A DNA stretch of 64,000 bases from JANQJA01 sp047947185. GTDB lineage: Bacteria; Pseudomonadota; Gammaproteobacteria; Pseudomonadales; Azotimanducaceae. Shown piece after piece: positions 8,546 through 17,061 of this stretch. The position numbers were made by a program, and so were the translations under genes. The stretch covers positions 5,704,001 through 5,768,000 of the forward strand of contig CP170502.1 of the NCBI GenBank assembly GCA_047947185.1. Reading direction: 5' to 3'. The notes under the pieces are model-generated. The model made no database searches and had not been told where the DNA came from. It saw only the letters and a list, made by a program, of their open reading frames with translations. The number at the start of each line of letters is the position of its first letter. Position 1 is the first letter of the stretch.

Positions 8546-9627
8546 CAGCCTGGACCAGCCACACCGGGGTCTTTGGCGTGGGCCGCTGTGATCATCTCCG
8601 CGTTGACACTGGTACCGGACCGCAGGCTCTGGATGCCCTCCACAACTACCAGGTCACCAGGCGCGAGATCGCCGCGGACCAGTACCTTGCCGCGCTGCCG
8701 CTGGATGATATTGACCGGGACACGCGTTGCCCGGCCATCAACAACAGACCAGATGAAAGACCCGTCGGCGCCCCACTGCAGGGAGATTTCTGCCAGCACG
8801 GGGTAGGGGTCCCCTTTCATATTGAGCGCGACACGAAAGCTCATGCCCGGTCTCAGGCTGTCGGCGGGGTTTTCGACACGCGCCCGGACTACAAAAGTGC
8901 GGGTATCCGGGTTGATGCGGCTGTCTATCTCGATCACTTCACCCGTCGCCTGGGGACCGGTTGCGTTCCAGGTGGCCACGTCAACCTGGTCGCCGACCCG
9001 GATCTTGTCGATGAGCACTTCGGGTACGGCAAACGAAACCAGGAGGGAATTGCGGTCATCCAACGTGGTGATGGCGGTGGACGGTTGTAACCGGTCACCC
9101 ACATCCACATCGGTGATACCAACGTAGCCGGCAAAGGGTGCCTCGATGGTGCGGTCTTCCAGGTTGATACGGGCCCGGTCGAGTTCGATACGGGCGGCTT
9201 CCAGTTCAGTTCTGGCGGCGTCCAGGGTTGTGGGCAGGGTTGCGCCGACTGCAGCGCTGCTCTGGTAGCGTTCAAACAGGCGCTGCGCGTCGGTCAAACG
9301 AACGGCGGCCAGGTCTACTGCCAGCCTGGCGTCGCGCTGGTCCAGTTCAACCAGCACCTGACCCTTCTCGACAAACTGACCGGGTTTGAATCTCACGGCG
9401 ACCACTTCGCCGGAAGTTGCAGGGTAGAGCGTGATGGATTTCAGGGCGCGGGAAGTGCCCACGGCCTCAACGCGGGTCATCGCGCTACTGAGCGCAACGG
9501 GTTCGACGACCACCCGCGTTTCGGTGGTGCGGCGTAGGGTGGTTTCGGGCTCTTCAGCGCAGCCGGCAAGGAAAACAAGGCAGGCCAGCGTCGGCATGAC
9601 AAGGGTAGGCCTAAAAGATTTGATCAT
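8545..9627 (-). CDS. RND efflux periplasmic adaptor (membrane fusion protein), lipoprotein
   Basis: A 360-residue HlyD/AcrA-type adaptor that bridges pump and outer-membrane channel. The N-terminus has a lipobox (LVFLAGC, Cys23), so it is probably anchored to the inner membrane by lipid. Order of parts: beta-barrel and lipoyl halves (around VVAVRFKPGQFVEKGQVLVELD and later APFAGYVGITDVDVGD), a helical hairpin between them (about residues 100-150) and a C-terminal beta domain (VSFAVPEVLIDKIRVGDQV onward). It is the first gene of the adaptor-permease operon. The MOSC gene lies 113 bases upstream on the same strand. Confidence 0.95.
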   Translation of the reverse strand: MIKSFRPTLVMPTLACLVFLAGCAEEPETTLRRTTETRVVVEPVALSSAMTRVEAVGTSRALKSITLYPATSGEVVAVRFKPGQFVEKGQVLVELDQRDARLAVDLAAVRLTDAQRLFERYQSSAAVGATLPTTLDAARTELEAARIELDRARINLEDRTIEAPFAGYVGITDVDVGDRLQPSTAITTLDDRNSLLVSFAVPEVLIDKIRVGDQVDVATWNATGPQATGEVIEIDSRINPDTRTFVVRARVENPADSLRPGMSFRVALNMKGDPYPVLAEISLQWGADGSFIWSVVDGRATRVPVNIIQRQRGKVLVRGDLAPGDLVVVEGIQSLRSGTSVNAEMITAAHAKDPGVAGPG

Positions 9628-9740
9628 GTACAGCGCAGTCCGACCTGATGCTCAAAAAGCTTACGTGCGATATGAATTTTCAGACCAGTCATGAGCTGGA
9701 TTTTCCTGACCTGATCAAAGCAGCCGCGGGAACAGGGATC

Positions 9741-10565
9741 TTAGTCGATCAGAACTGCTTTATCACCTGTAAAAATGTCTCCGCCGGAAACAACCTCCGC
9801 ATAAATACCCAGTTCGTGGCGGCATTCCCGTACCAGGGTGCGCATGATGGATGTGTCCCGCGGCAGATCATCAAAACCGATGGTGGTCATCACACAACGC
9901 GGACAGGGCATGGTCAGCCTTAATGTCACGGGTCCAATCTCAAGCGTCTTGCCGCGCCAGGATTGCTCAATAAATCCGCTGTCGTCAGCGTCAAGCAGCA
10001 GGTTGGGGCGGAACCTGCGAACGTCAATGACGGAATCTCCGGCCACAGCCTCCAGTGCGGCCAGCGAGGCTGTTGTCATGATCAGGATGGGAAAACAGTC
10101 GAAGTAGGTCCCAGGCGGCGTTGCAAATTCTGCGATGCTGGGGGGAAACCCGGTCACATCCGGAAAAGGCTCGCCATCCACCAGGCCGAAGATGGCTCTC
10201 GATTCTTCCAGGGTACGTCGTTCACGGCGACGATAAAAATCGAGGTCGGTGGGTGGGGCAAGTGGCGTCAGTGTGACCGAGGCGTTCAGGGTTGCGGCGA
10301 GTGTCTTTGACAGGGATGGGTCATCAGCCGCCAGAATGAGATCGGTATCGATCTGGACCCTTGGCGCTGCGCTATCCGGCGAGGACTCATACCAGGCTTT
10401 CATGCCCATGAGGGCCGGAAACTTTTTCGCTCCCCGCGTGTGCTGGCCTTCCCGCAGTGCCCAGGTCCGGTCCCCCAGCACACCCAGTTCGCCGATCCTG
10501 GCGCAATCGAGTTGTTCGCCGCCCATTGACTTGACGGGGTAACGCCACAGCTGCGCAACTTTCAT
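9741..10565 (-). CDS. MOSC domain protein (YcbX-like)
   Basis: A 274-residue protein with an N-terminal MOSC_N beta-barrel (MKVAQLWRYPVKSMGGEQLD) and a C-terminal MOSC domain whose conserved cysteine lies in PCPRCVMTTIGFDDLPRD. MOSC proteins handle sulfur or N-hydroxylated substrates through the molybdenum cofactor; E. coli YcbX reduces N-hydroxylated base analogues. It lacks the C-terminal 2Fe-2S ferredoxin domain of full-length YcbX (about 369 residues), so an electron donor would be separate. The start overlaps the stop of the upstream hydrolase gene by four bases (ATGA). Confidence 0.9.
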   Translation of the reverse strand: MKVAQLWRYPVKSMGGEQLDCARIGELGVLGDRTWALREGQHTRGAKKFPALMGMKAWYESSPDSAAPRVQIDTDLILAADDPSLSKTLAATLNASVTLTPLAPPTDLDFYRRRERRTLEESRAIFGLVDGEPFPDVTGFPPSIAEFATPPGTYFDCFPILIMTTASLAALEAVAGDSVIDVRRFRPNLLLDADDSGFIEQSWRGKTLEIGPVTLRLTMPCPRCVMTTIGFDDLPRDTSIMRTLVRECRHELGIYAEVVSGGDIFTGDKAVLID

Positions 10566-11602
10566 TCTGAATCACTCTCCTGACTTGCGGGCGCTTCAAC
10601 TGCAGGCGCAGGACCGAGGCCGGCTGCCGTCAGGAACGCCACGACATCGGCGGCTGAGCGGGCGGGATCCTCTTCCATCGGGATGTGCCCCAGATCCTCG
10701 TAAATGACCACCGTAGAGCCCGGAATTGCTGCCTGGAAGCGCTCCGCGGTCTGTACCGGAATGAGCGCATCCTGGGCGCCCCACATGATCAGCGTTGGTT
10801 GCGTGATGCGGGAAAGGTCGTAATTCTGGCCAGTGCCGCGATTGAAGCCTCCGAAGCGTTTCATGGTGGCGTCGCGGGTACCCTCACGCAGTGACAGTTC
10901 GTAGTAGCGGGTCACCAGGGCCTCGTTGACCACCGGTGAATTGTTGTAGGCAGACCGCAATCCCTGTTCGACCAGCATAAACGGATCAAGGTAACGGGCT
11001 ATGCTGCGGAACCAGGGCTGTCCGAGCAGTTGGAATGCCAGTGGTGCTTCACGCGCCTCGCCATCTTCAGGCTCAGCCGCGGCCTCGCGATCCTGCCACC
11101 AGGCGGGCAAGCCCGAGGCATCAATTAATAACAGGGCCTGCACCCGGTCGGGATGTGCGAGCGCATACTGCCAGGTAACGCCACCGCCCATTGAGTTGCC
11201 GCCCAGGACAAAAGCCTCGACGCCAAGTTTATCGACCACGGCGCTGACCGTGTTGATAAACGCCGCGCTGGAATAGTCATCATCCGGCACCCGACCGGTC
11301 AAACCGTGTCCAGGCAGGTCCAGGCTGATCAGGCGATACTGTTTTCCGATCAGGGTGACCCAGGGTTCCCAGGTATGTAGCGAAGCGTTGGAACCATGGA
11401 TGAGCACCACGGGTTGGCCGTTCGGATTGCCTTCATCACGATAGTGAACGCGAGCGCCGTTTGGCATGACAAGGAATCGCGAGGCTTCATTTGTGTATTT
11501 TGCATCCACCATTTCTTTGGGCAGGTCACCCTTGTAGAGAAAACCGACCAGGGCAGCAACAACAACGAGTAAAACGACGGCAACAGTCTGTACGATACGC
11601 AT
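10562..11602 (-). CDS. Membrane-anchored alpha/beta hydrolase
   Basis: A 346-residue protein with an N-terminal membrane helix (residues 4-24, VAVVLLVVVAALVGFLY) and an alpha/beta hydrolase fold. The oxyanion-region HGSNAS motif, the nucleophile elbow GGNSMGG (serine) and a late GHIPMEEDP histidine are visible. An acidic C-terminal tail follows. It is the first gene of a two-gene operon with the MOSC protein (four-base overlap). The substrate cannot be named; haloalkane dehalogenase, epoxide hydrolase and esterase relatives share these motifs. It is divergent from the NTF2-like gene, with about 120 bases between starts. Confidence 0.9.
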   Translation of the reverse strand: MRIVQTVAVVLLVVVAALVGFLYKGDLPKEMVDAKYTNEASRFLVMPNGARVHYRDEGNPNGQPVVLIHGSNASLHTWEPWVTLIGKQYRLISLDLPGHGLTGRVPDDDYSSAAFINTVSAVVDKLGVEAFVLGGNSMGGGVTWQYALAHPDRVQALLLIDASGLPAWWQDREAAAEPEDGEAREAPLAFQLLGQPWFRSIARYLDPFMLVEQGLRSAYNNSPVVNEALVTRYYELSLREGTRDATMKRFGGFNRGTGQNYDLSRITQPTLIMWGAQDALIPVQTAERFQAAIPGSTVVIYEDLGHIPMEEDPARSAADVVAFLTAAGLGPAPAVEAPASQESDSE

Positions 11603-11721
11603 AAAGTCCTCCAGGGTCTGCCAAGCATCCCTGATGTATCGTCAACATTCAACAAAGGGCTTTGTTTTGGCAAGGGGCCGGGGTAACATCGGTTCCCCCC
11701 AGGATTCATGAGGTTATTACC

Positions 11722-12141
11722 GTGGCACCGGCGCTCCCCAGACAGGACGACGACTATGACGGTGTCCGTCACCTCATCATCAGGGCGCTCAACATTATCG
11801 GCTCGGATAATTTTGACGAGTACTTTGACCTGTTTGCTGATGACGCCGTCTGGATGATGCCGTCGAGCTTCAGGGATGTTGGCAAGGCTGAAGCCCAATC
11901 TTTCTACGGCTTTACCGCCAAGTTCCGCTTTGATCAGCAGACCAGTATCGATGAACTGGTTGTCGATAACGACTGGGCGTTTGTGCGCCTCAGTTTTGAC
12001 GGCTACCTGCGCCCAAGGTTCGACACCACCGCACCGCCGCTGCGCTCGGTCAGCCGGCACATCTGGATACTCAGGAAACAGCTGGATGGTACCTGGAAAA
12101 TAGCACGGGACATCTGGAACAACCCCAAATCGGGAAAATAG
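11722..12141 (+). CDS. NTF2-like (SnoaL-type) protein
   Basis: The proposed start is GTG 11722, preceded at good distance by GAGGT (11709-11713); an earlier TTG at 11662 has no such site. The product is about 139 residues and shows the cone-shaped NTF2-like fold pattern: helices at the start (YDGVRHLIIRALNIIGSDNFDEYFDLFADDAVWMMP), then strands with the late RHIWILRKQLDGTWKIARDIWN. Such proteins are small-molecule binding or isomerase-like enzymes, often annotated as nuclear transport factor 2 family. A specific role is not visible. The stop is 16 bases before the aminotransferase gene, so the two are probably co-transcribed. Confidence 0.8.
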   Translation: MAPALPRQDDDYDGVRHLIIRALNIIGSDNFDEYFDLFADDAVWMMPSSFRDVGKAEAQSFYGFTAKFRFDQQTSIDELVVDNDWAFVRLSFDGYLRPRFDTTAPPLRSVSRHIWILRKQLDGTWKIARDIWNNPKSGK

Positions 12142-12157
12142 TGAGGCCCAATTCACC

Positions 12158-13306
12158 ATGCCGGTATTCGATTTTGCAGTAGGCCAGACCAATCCCGAGA
12201 CTTTCCCGGTCGAGGCGTTCAAGGCGGCTGCCATTCGCGCCATTGAAAACGAACATGACATGTTCAATCGCTATCCTGGTTCGCTGGGTCATCTACGCCT
12301 GCGCCAGTTGATGGCCGCCCGGGAATCGGAGCGCGAGGGTGTCAGCGTGGCACCGGAAAATATAGCAATCACCAACGGCTCCATGCAGGCGGTGACCATT
12401 GCCGGTCAGGCCCTGATGCAGGGTGGCAGCAATATTGTCATTACTGAAGAATTTACCTACTCGGGCACCATCAGTGCGTACAAGGGCATTGGCCTCGAAA
12501 TGCTGGGTGTTGGCATGGATGAGCAGGGCATGCGCATGGACCTGCTGGTTGCACGCCTGGAGGCGCTGGCCGCTGCCGGTAAACGGCCGGCCTTTATCTA
12601 TACCCTGACAACCTACCAGAACCCGACTGGTACCGTGATGCCGCTGGCGCGCAAGCATGAGCTGATTGAGATTGCATCCCGGTTTGATGTGCCAGTCGTC
12701 GAAGATAACTGTTATGGCGACGTGCATTTTGATGGTGCCAAGGTCCCGTCCCTGTTTGCGCTGGACGACAATCCTCGCCACATCTATATAGGCTCTCTCT
12801 CCAAAATCCTGGCGCCCGGCATCCGGCTGGGTTACCTCTACGCGAAAGAACCGATGTTTTCCCGCATTGTTGCGCATCGGCACGATGCAGGCAGCAATTA
12901 CTTTGCCGCGGCGGTGGCGGCCGAGTTCTACCACAATGGCATCTGGTCACACTGCGAAGAGACAAATCCGGTGCTGAAGCACAAGCGTGATCTGCTGGTC
13001 ACAGGGTTGGAGCGGGAACTGGGTGACCTCTGCGTCTTCTCCAACCCGGCGGGCGGCCTGTTCGTCTGGGTCCGCCTGCCGATTGATGTCGACATGGCGA
13101 GGCTGCAGGAAATAGCGACCGCGCAACAGTTCTACTACGCGCCGGGTAAGTCTTTTCACGTTGACGCCAAAGAAGTGCCTTACATTCGTTTGGCATTTGG
13201 CCATGTACCCGACGACCTTATTGAGGCAGGCATGCCGGTGCTGGCGCGGTGTATTCGGGAGGCCAGGACAAGTAATGAGGCGCCAGGGCTGAACAGCCTG
13301 TTTTGA
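12158..13306 (+). CDS. PLP-dependent aminotransferase, class I/II
   Basis: A 382-residue fold-type I aminotransferase. The pyridoxal phosphate lysine is Lys216 in SLSKILAPGIRLGY, the cofactor aspartate is in VPVVEDNCYGD, and the substrate-binding TYQNPTGTVM segment is typical of the 2-aminoadipate/aromatic (LysN, ARO8-like) branch and of MocR C-terminal domains. No DNA-binding domain is present, so it is an enzyme and not a MocR regulator. The start at ATG 12158 gives the full N-terminus (FDFAVGQTNPETFPVEAF). The amino acid substrate is not determined. Confidence 0.92.
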   Translation: MPVFDFAVGQTNPETFPVEAFKAAAIRAIENEHDMFNRYPGSLGHLRLRQLMAARESEREGVSVAPENIAITNGSMQAVTIAGQALMQGGSNIVITEEFTYSGTISAYKGIGLEMLGVGMDEQGMRMDLLVARLEALAAAGKRPAFIYTLTTYQNPTGTVMPLARKHELIEIASRFDVPVVEDNCYGDVHFDGAKVPSLFALDDNPRHIYIGSLSKILAPGIRLGYLYAKEPMFSRIVAHRHDAGSNYFAAAVAAEFYHNGIWSHCEETNPVLKHKRDLLVTGLERELGDLCVFSNPAGGLFVWVRLPIDVDMARLQEIATAQQFYYAPGKSFHVDAKEVPYIRLAFGHVPDDLIEAGMPVLARCIREARTSNEAPGLNSLF

Positions 13307-13355
13307 ACGCCTGTTGATCGAATCCGACTGGCGCCGGGGTCTGTTACTGCGGGGT

Positions 13356-14633
13356 TCAGTTGCCGCTCAGTTGGCGGACCTGGTGCTGCGTGACGACAAG
13401 GAGCCCAAGAATCAAAAGGTAGACGCTGATGCCGATGGCAACCGCCATGGGCGCTGACATCAGTGTCGCCAGGGCGCCAGCGGCGAGCCCACCCAGGGGC
13501 ATCAGGCTGTAGGTGATGCCGTGGAAACCCATGACCCGGCCGCGCAGTTCGTCTGGTACCTGGAGTTGCAGGGCTGTCATTGAGCAGATCATGAACACGG
13601 AGCTGAATACCGCGGCGGCAAAAACGCTGGTCATGGCAAGTGCGTAGGCAAGAGGCAGGGTCGCCGCCAGGTGGGTGGCGAGACAGAATCCGTAGATACA
13701 GACGCCCGCCAGTGCTGCCGAGGCGAAGATGATGTTGCCGAGCTGGCGTGAAGACTGGAAAGACCCAACCAGGACTGTGCCGACAACGCTGCCGACACCG
13801 GTGGCGGATATCAGGTAACCATAACCGGTTTCACCAGCACCCAGCAGGCCAGAAAAGGCCGGCATGAGCTGCATATGGGTGTTCGCAAAAAACATGCTGG
13901 CATAACTCATGGAGATCAGCACCAGGAACAGCCGATTGTGAAAAATGTAGCCCAGTCCCTCGCCAATCTGCTGCAGGGTGGATGCCGTGATGACGGGTTT
14001 TGGCAGGTCCAGTTTCAGACCGGCGACAACAAAGAACATGGTCAGGAAACCGGCGGCGCAGAGGACAAAGACCACCCATGTGTCAGTAACGGCAATCAGC
14101 AGGCCACCCAGTGCCGGCATTATCATGCGCGAACTCTGCCAGATGATGGAATTCAGGGCGACAGCGCTCATCATGTCATCCCGTTCAATCAAGGTGGGAA
14201 AGATGGACTGCCGAGTGGGCCAGTCAAAGCCGGACGTAAAGGAAACAACCCCGGCAATCAGGATCACGTGCCAGGCAGTGACCTGTTCAGTGGCATCAAG
14301 ACCGGCGAGTCCCAGAATCAGGACTGCCACCACGAGGGAGGTTGTCATCAGCACATGCTGCTTGTTCAGGCGGTCTGCCAGTGCGCCGCCAAACAGTGTC
14401 ATCACGATGGCGGGTATGGATGCGGCCGCGCCAAGGTAACCCAGCATCAGGGCCGAACCGGTCAACTCGTAAACCAGCCAACCCTGTCCCATGATCTGAA
14501 GCTGGGTTGCGCCCACCGAGGCAAATGAACCCAGCCAGTAGCGCAGGTATCCCGGGTGGCGAAGTGCAGAAAGGCGCCCTTCAAATCTTGGCAAAGTCGA
14601 TGTCCAGGAAAAAAGCGAACTATAACAAAGCAT
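13356..14633 (-). CDS. MFS transporter (EntS/MFS_3-like)
   Basis: A major facilitator superfamily exporter with about 12 membrane segments. The start at ATG 14633 gives 425 residues, the usual length; a longer in-frame extension to 14825 is low-complexity and unlikely to be translated. The loop 2-3 motif appears as FGGALADRLNKQHVL. The N-terminal LSALRHPGYLRYWLGSFASVGATQLQIMGQGWLVYELTGSALMLG is characteristic of the MFS_3 (enterobactin exporter-like) group. The substrate is unknown. It is convergent with the aminotransferase gene, 49 bases away. Confidence 0.88.
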   Translation of the reverse strand: MLCYSSLFSWTSTLPRFEGRLSALRHPGYLRYWLGSFASVGATQLQIMGQGWLVYELTGSALMLGYLGAAASIPAIVMTLFGGALADRLNKQHVLMTTSLVVAVLILGLAGLDATEQVTAWHVILIAGVVSFTSGFDWPTRQSIFPTLIERDDMMSAVALNSIIWQSSRMIMPALGGLLIAVTDTWVVFVLCAAGFLTMFFVVAGLKLDLPKPVITASTLQQIGEGLGYIFHNRLFLVLISMSYASMFFANTHMQLMPAFSGLLGAGETGYGYLISATGVGSVVGTVLVGSFQSSRQLGNIIFASAALAGVCIYGFCLATHLAATLPLAYALAMTSVFAAAVFSSVFMICSMTALQLQVPDELRGRVMGFHGITYSLMPLGGLAAGALATLMSAPMAVAIGISVYLLILGLLVVTQHQVRQLSGN

Positions 14634-14814
14634 GGTGCCAGGGCGATTGCACCGGCATGTTTTGTCGGAAGTTGTCAGTCCGGCCGTGCCTGGCGGAAAT
14701 ACTCGGGCAGCAGCACCCGGCTGGGGGGTGCCCGTCAGGGTGACAGAGTGTCTCCGGCCTGCCATATTTGCCACTGAACATGATTGTCTGGTCATAACGC
14801 CCGAGGAATCACCC

Positions 14815-15267
14815 GTGAGCGACAAACTGAAAGCCTTCTGGTCAGCGCGACCCTGGTGGATGAATGTACTGCTTGCCTTCTGTGCCTATATGACGTTCGT
14901 CTATATGCCGTTTGACCTCTTCTACAAACCGGTAGCGCAGGACCAGGAAGTCTGGTTTGGGCTGATGCTGACGGGTTGGTGGGCCAAGGCGACAGCACCA
15001 TTGCACTGGCTCATCTATGGTTTTGGGTTCTACGGCTTCCTGCGGATGAAAAACTGGATGTTCCCATGGGCGTCACTCTACGTGGTGCAGGTTGCCATCG
15101 GTTTTTTTGTCTTCTCGGCGATGCGGGGAAACTGGGTTGCCGGGCTTGTCTCCGGGCTGCTGTTTGGCCTGCTGGCGTTTTATCTCTGGCGTGCCCGGCC
15201 GTTGTTTCAGGCTTCAGGAGCCATCACCTCCGCTGCGGTGGGCGATGAATCTGACCGACTGTCCTGA
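14815..15267 (+). CDS. Small four-helix membrane protein of unknown function
   Basis: The proposed start is GTG 14815, with GAGGA (14802-14806) at proper distance. The 150-residue product has four likely membrane segments (VLLAFCAYMTFVYMPFDLFY, APLHWLIYGFGFYGFL, ASLYVVQVAIGFFVFSAM, WVAGLVSGLLFGLLAFYLW) and a short hydrophilic tail. I do not recognise the family by name. The good ribosome-binding site and codon-like composition support a real gene. Confidence 0.7.
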   Translation: MSDKLKAFWSARPWWMNVLLAFCAYMTFVYMPFDLFYKPVAQDQEVWFGLMLTGWWAKATAPLHWLIYGFGFYGFLRMKNWMFPWASLYVVQVAIGFFVFSAMRGNWVAGLVSGLLFGLLAFYLWRARPLFQASGAITSAAVGDESDRLS

Positions 15268-15435
15268 CCGCAGATTCGTTTGACCGCAGCCCCTGTTGCG
15301 TCAGGAATGTGACGTAATTCTACTGTTTTCGAGTTGAGGCGAGCGTGAACCTGGGAAAATACCTGCAAAATCAATGGCCTGTATTTTGGCATGGGGATTG
15401 CTGGATATTTGGGCCAAACCCATGGAGGAAACGTT

Positions 15436-15798
15436 GTGGCGGCACAAGGCACCAACAAAGGTGGTGTTGTCTTTGTTGACCCAAGTCACCGGAAGTACCA
15501 GCACGTAAACAAGGCGCTGGCCGGGGCGGGTGTGTCTGTCACCTGGGTACGCGATACCGAGGCGGCCCTGTTTCTTGTCCAGACAAGCCGGGTGGCCCTG
15601 GTGATGTGTGATGCTGCGACGGTCAACCACAACTGGCGGCGGTTCCTGGCCAGCGTGAGGCGGGTGTCACCTTTCACCGAGCGTCTTGTGCTGTCAGTGT
15701 TCAGTGGGTCGCCCGACAGCCTTTCAGAGTTGATTGACAGGAGGGAAGGTTGGTCCGATGGCGTGGGTACAGACGTGACGCGGCTCGCGTCAGGCTGA
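15436..15798 (+). CDS. Small degenerate receiver-like protein
   Basis: The proposed start is GTG 15436, preceded by GGAGG (15424-15428); this gives 120 residues. The layout resembles a single CheY-type receiver: a first strand with an acidic residue (VVFVDPSHRKYQHVNKALAGAG), a third strand ending in a candidate phospho-acceptor (ALVMCDAATVN) and a fourth strand ending in Ser (RLVLSVFSG). The conserved strand-5 lysine is not seen and only one acidic residue remains in the first strand, so phosphorylation is doubtful. The fold call is an inference from pattern alone. The gene overlaps the convergent peptidase gene by nine bases. Confidence 0.55.
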   Translation: MAAQGTNKGGVVFVDPSHRKYQHVNKALAGAGVSVTWVRDTEAALFLVQTSRVALVMCDAATVNHNWRRFLASVRRVSPFTERLVLSVFSGSPDSLSELIDRREGWSDGVGTDVTRLASG

Positions 15799-16836
15799 AA
15801 CTTCCATCGCAAGCTGCAGAAACGCCTCGCAGGCTCGAATTGAGGCTGACTCGTCGACAGTGTGATAGCCGGTTGTTGGCACCTGCAAGGTGGTGCCATG
15901 GACCAGACCGCCACTGGCGCTGACAATCCTGCCCATTTCCGTGCTGCCCAGTGACTGGACGCTTTCCCCCCGCGCCCGGGCTTCCTGGTTTTTCTTTTCA
16001 ACGTACTCGTCCTTGAACAGGTAGGGAATCCCCAGCCTGGTTGCAGCATCACGCAGGCTCGCAGTGATCGCCGCGTCAAATTCAGCATTGGCATCCCGGT
16101 TGCGCAGCACCACAAGTTGTTCATCCGCTGCCGCCACGTCGGGGAACGGGCTGGTATCAACAACAAACAGACGATTGGTGTGGTGACCGAAGCGTCGAAA
16201 CCATTCCAGCAGATAGCGCCAGCTGCGCCCGGCTTCTTCGCTCGCCGTAAAGAAGGCAGTGCCCTCAAAACCGAGGTCAAACAGGTGAACCAGGGCTGAG
16301 GCCGTCAGGACATTGTCCAGTTGGCCGAGGAATCGGTCGTCCGCTACCCGCAATCGGTCGGCAAAAGCCACGGGTGTACCGGCAACAAGGTGTTCCAGTC
16401 CCGCGACCTCAAAAATCAGGTTGTTACGGTACTCACAGATATAGGAACTGACAATCTCACCCTTGCCACGATAGGCCCCGGACCAGGGTTCATAAGCCAT
16501 CAGTTCAACACCGTTAAAGCGGTCGGCAACCCGGTTCATCATCGACTCGGAGACCGAGTTGCCAAGCAGGTCAGAACGGCTGCCAGCGACAAAGGCGGCA
16601 TACTGAAACTCGTTTGGCCCTGTACAGATGAGGCCGTGCCGGTCTATGTGTGCGGAAAACATACAGGAATAGGGGCGTGCCCCCTGGGCGACCAGCAATC
16701 CTTCATACCAGTCGACCCGCGCGCCGCGTTCCTCCAGTGCACGTTGCAACACACGGAAAAACGCATGTTCTGCACCCACCACGCTGGGTTGCCGAATCAG
16801 TTCTTTTAATGTGTCGACAAAACGCTCAAATTGCAT
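15790..16836 (-). CDS. M42-like zinc aminopeptidase
   Basis: About 348 residues from ATG 16836; an in-frame ATG at 16893 is the alternative start, and neither has a strong ribosome-binding site. Metal-ligand motifs of the M42/M20 aminopeptidase fold are visible in order: AHIDRHG (histidine and aspartate), GQLDN (bridging aspartate), ASEEAGRSW (the catalytic and ligand glutamates), VVDTSPFPD (aspartate) and GYHTVDE (final histidine). It would be a cytoplasmic tetrahedral-type aminopeptidase or a deacylase of that fold. The substrate is unknown. It lies between unrelated genes and converges with the receiver-like gene. Confidence 0.78.
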   Translation of the reverse strand: MQFERFVDTLKELIRQPSVVGAEHAFFRVLQRALEERGARVDWYEGLLVAQGARPYSCMFSAHIDRHGLICTGPNEFQYAAFVAGSRSDLLGNSVSESMMNRVADRFNGVELMAYEPWSGAYRGKGEIVSSYICEYRNNLIFEVAGLEHLVAGTPVAFADRLRVADDRFLGQLDNVLTASALVHLFDLGFEGTAFFTASEEAGRSWRYLLEWFRRFGHHTNRLFVVDTSPFPDVAAADEQLVVLRNRDANAEFDAAITASLRDAATRLGIPYLFKDEYVEKKNQEARARGESVQSLGSTEMGRIVSASGGLVHGTTLQVPTTGYHTVDESASIRACEAFLQLAMEVSA

Positions 16837-17061
16837 GCAGGTGCCCGCCGGAAAATGCCTGTCAATCAGACCGCAGAATCCCATTTTCGGCAAGCGAATT
16901 TGTTCAGAGGCTCCCAGGGTGTTGCGATGTGATGAAGCGGAGGTGCGTTGAGTTGCGCCCGAAGCACGGGGGATATCCTCTATACTGCTGCCTTTGGATC
17001 AGTCTGGAGTCAACATGGGGTCATTGTTCGCACACCCGTTGTCCGGCAGAGCAGGTGTAAG

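Noticed and set aside
6222..8806. Long plus-strand frames opposite the RND pump genes
   Set aside because: They are antisense shadows of the clearly recognisable permease and adaptor genes and have no motifs of their own.
13875..14528. A 217-codon plus-strand frame opposite the MFS transporter
   Set aside because: It is rich in His, Gln and Gly, typical of antisense translation of a membrane-protein gene, and has no known domain.
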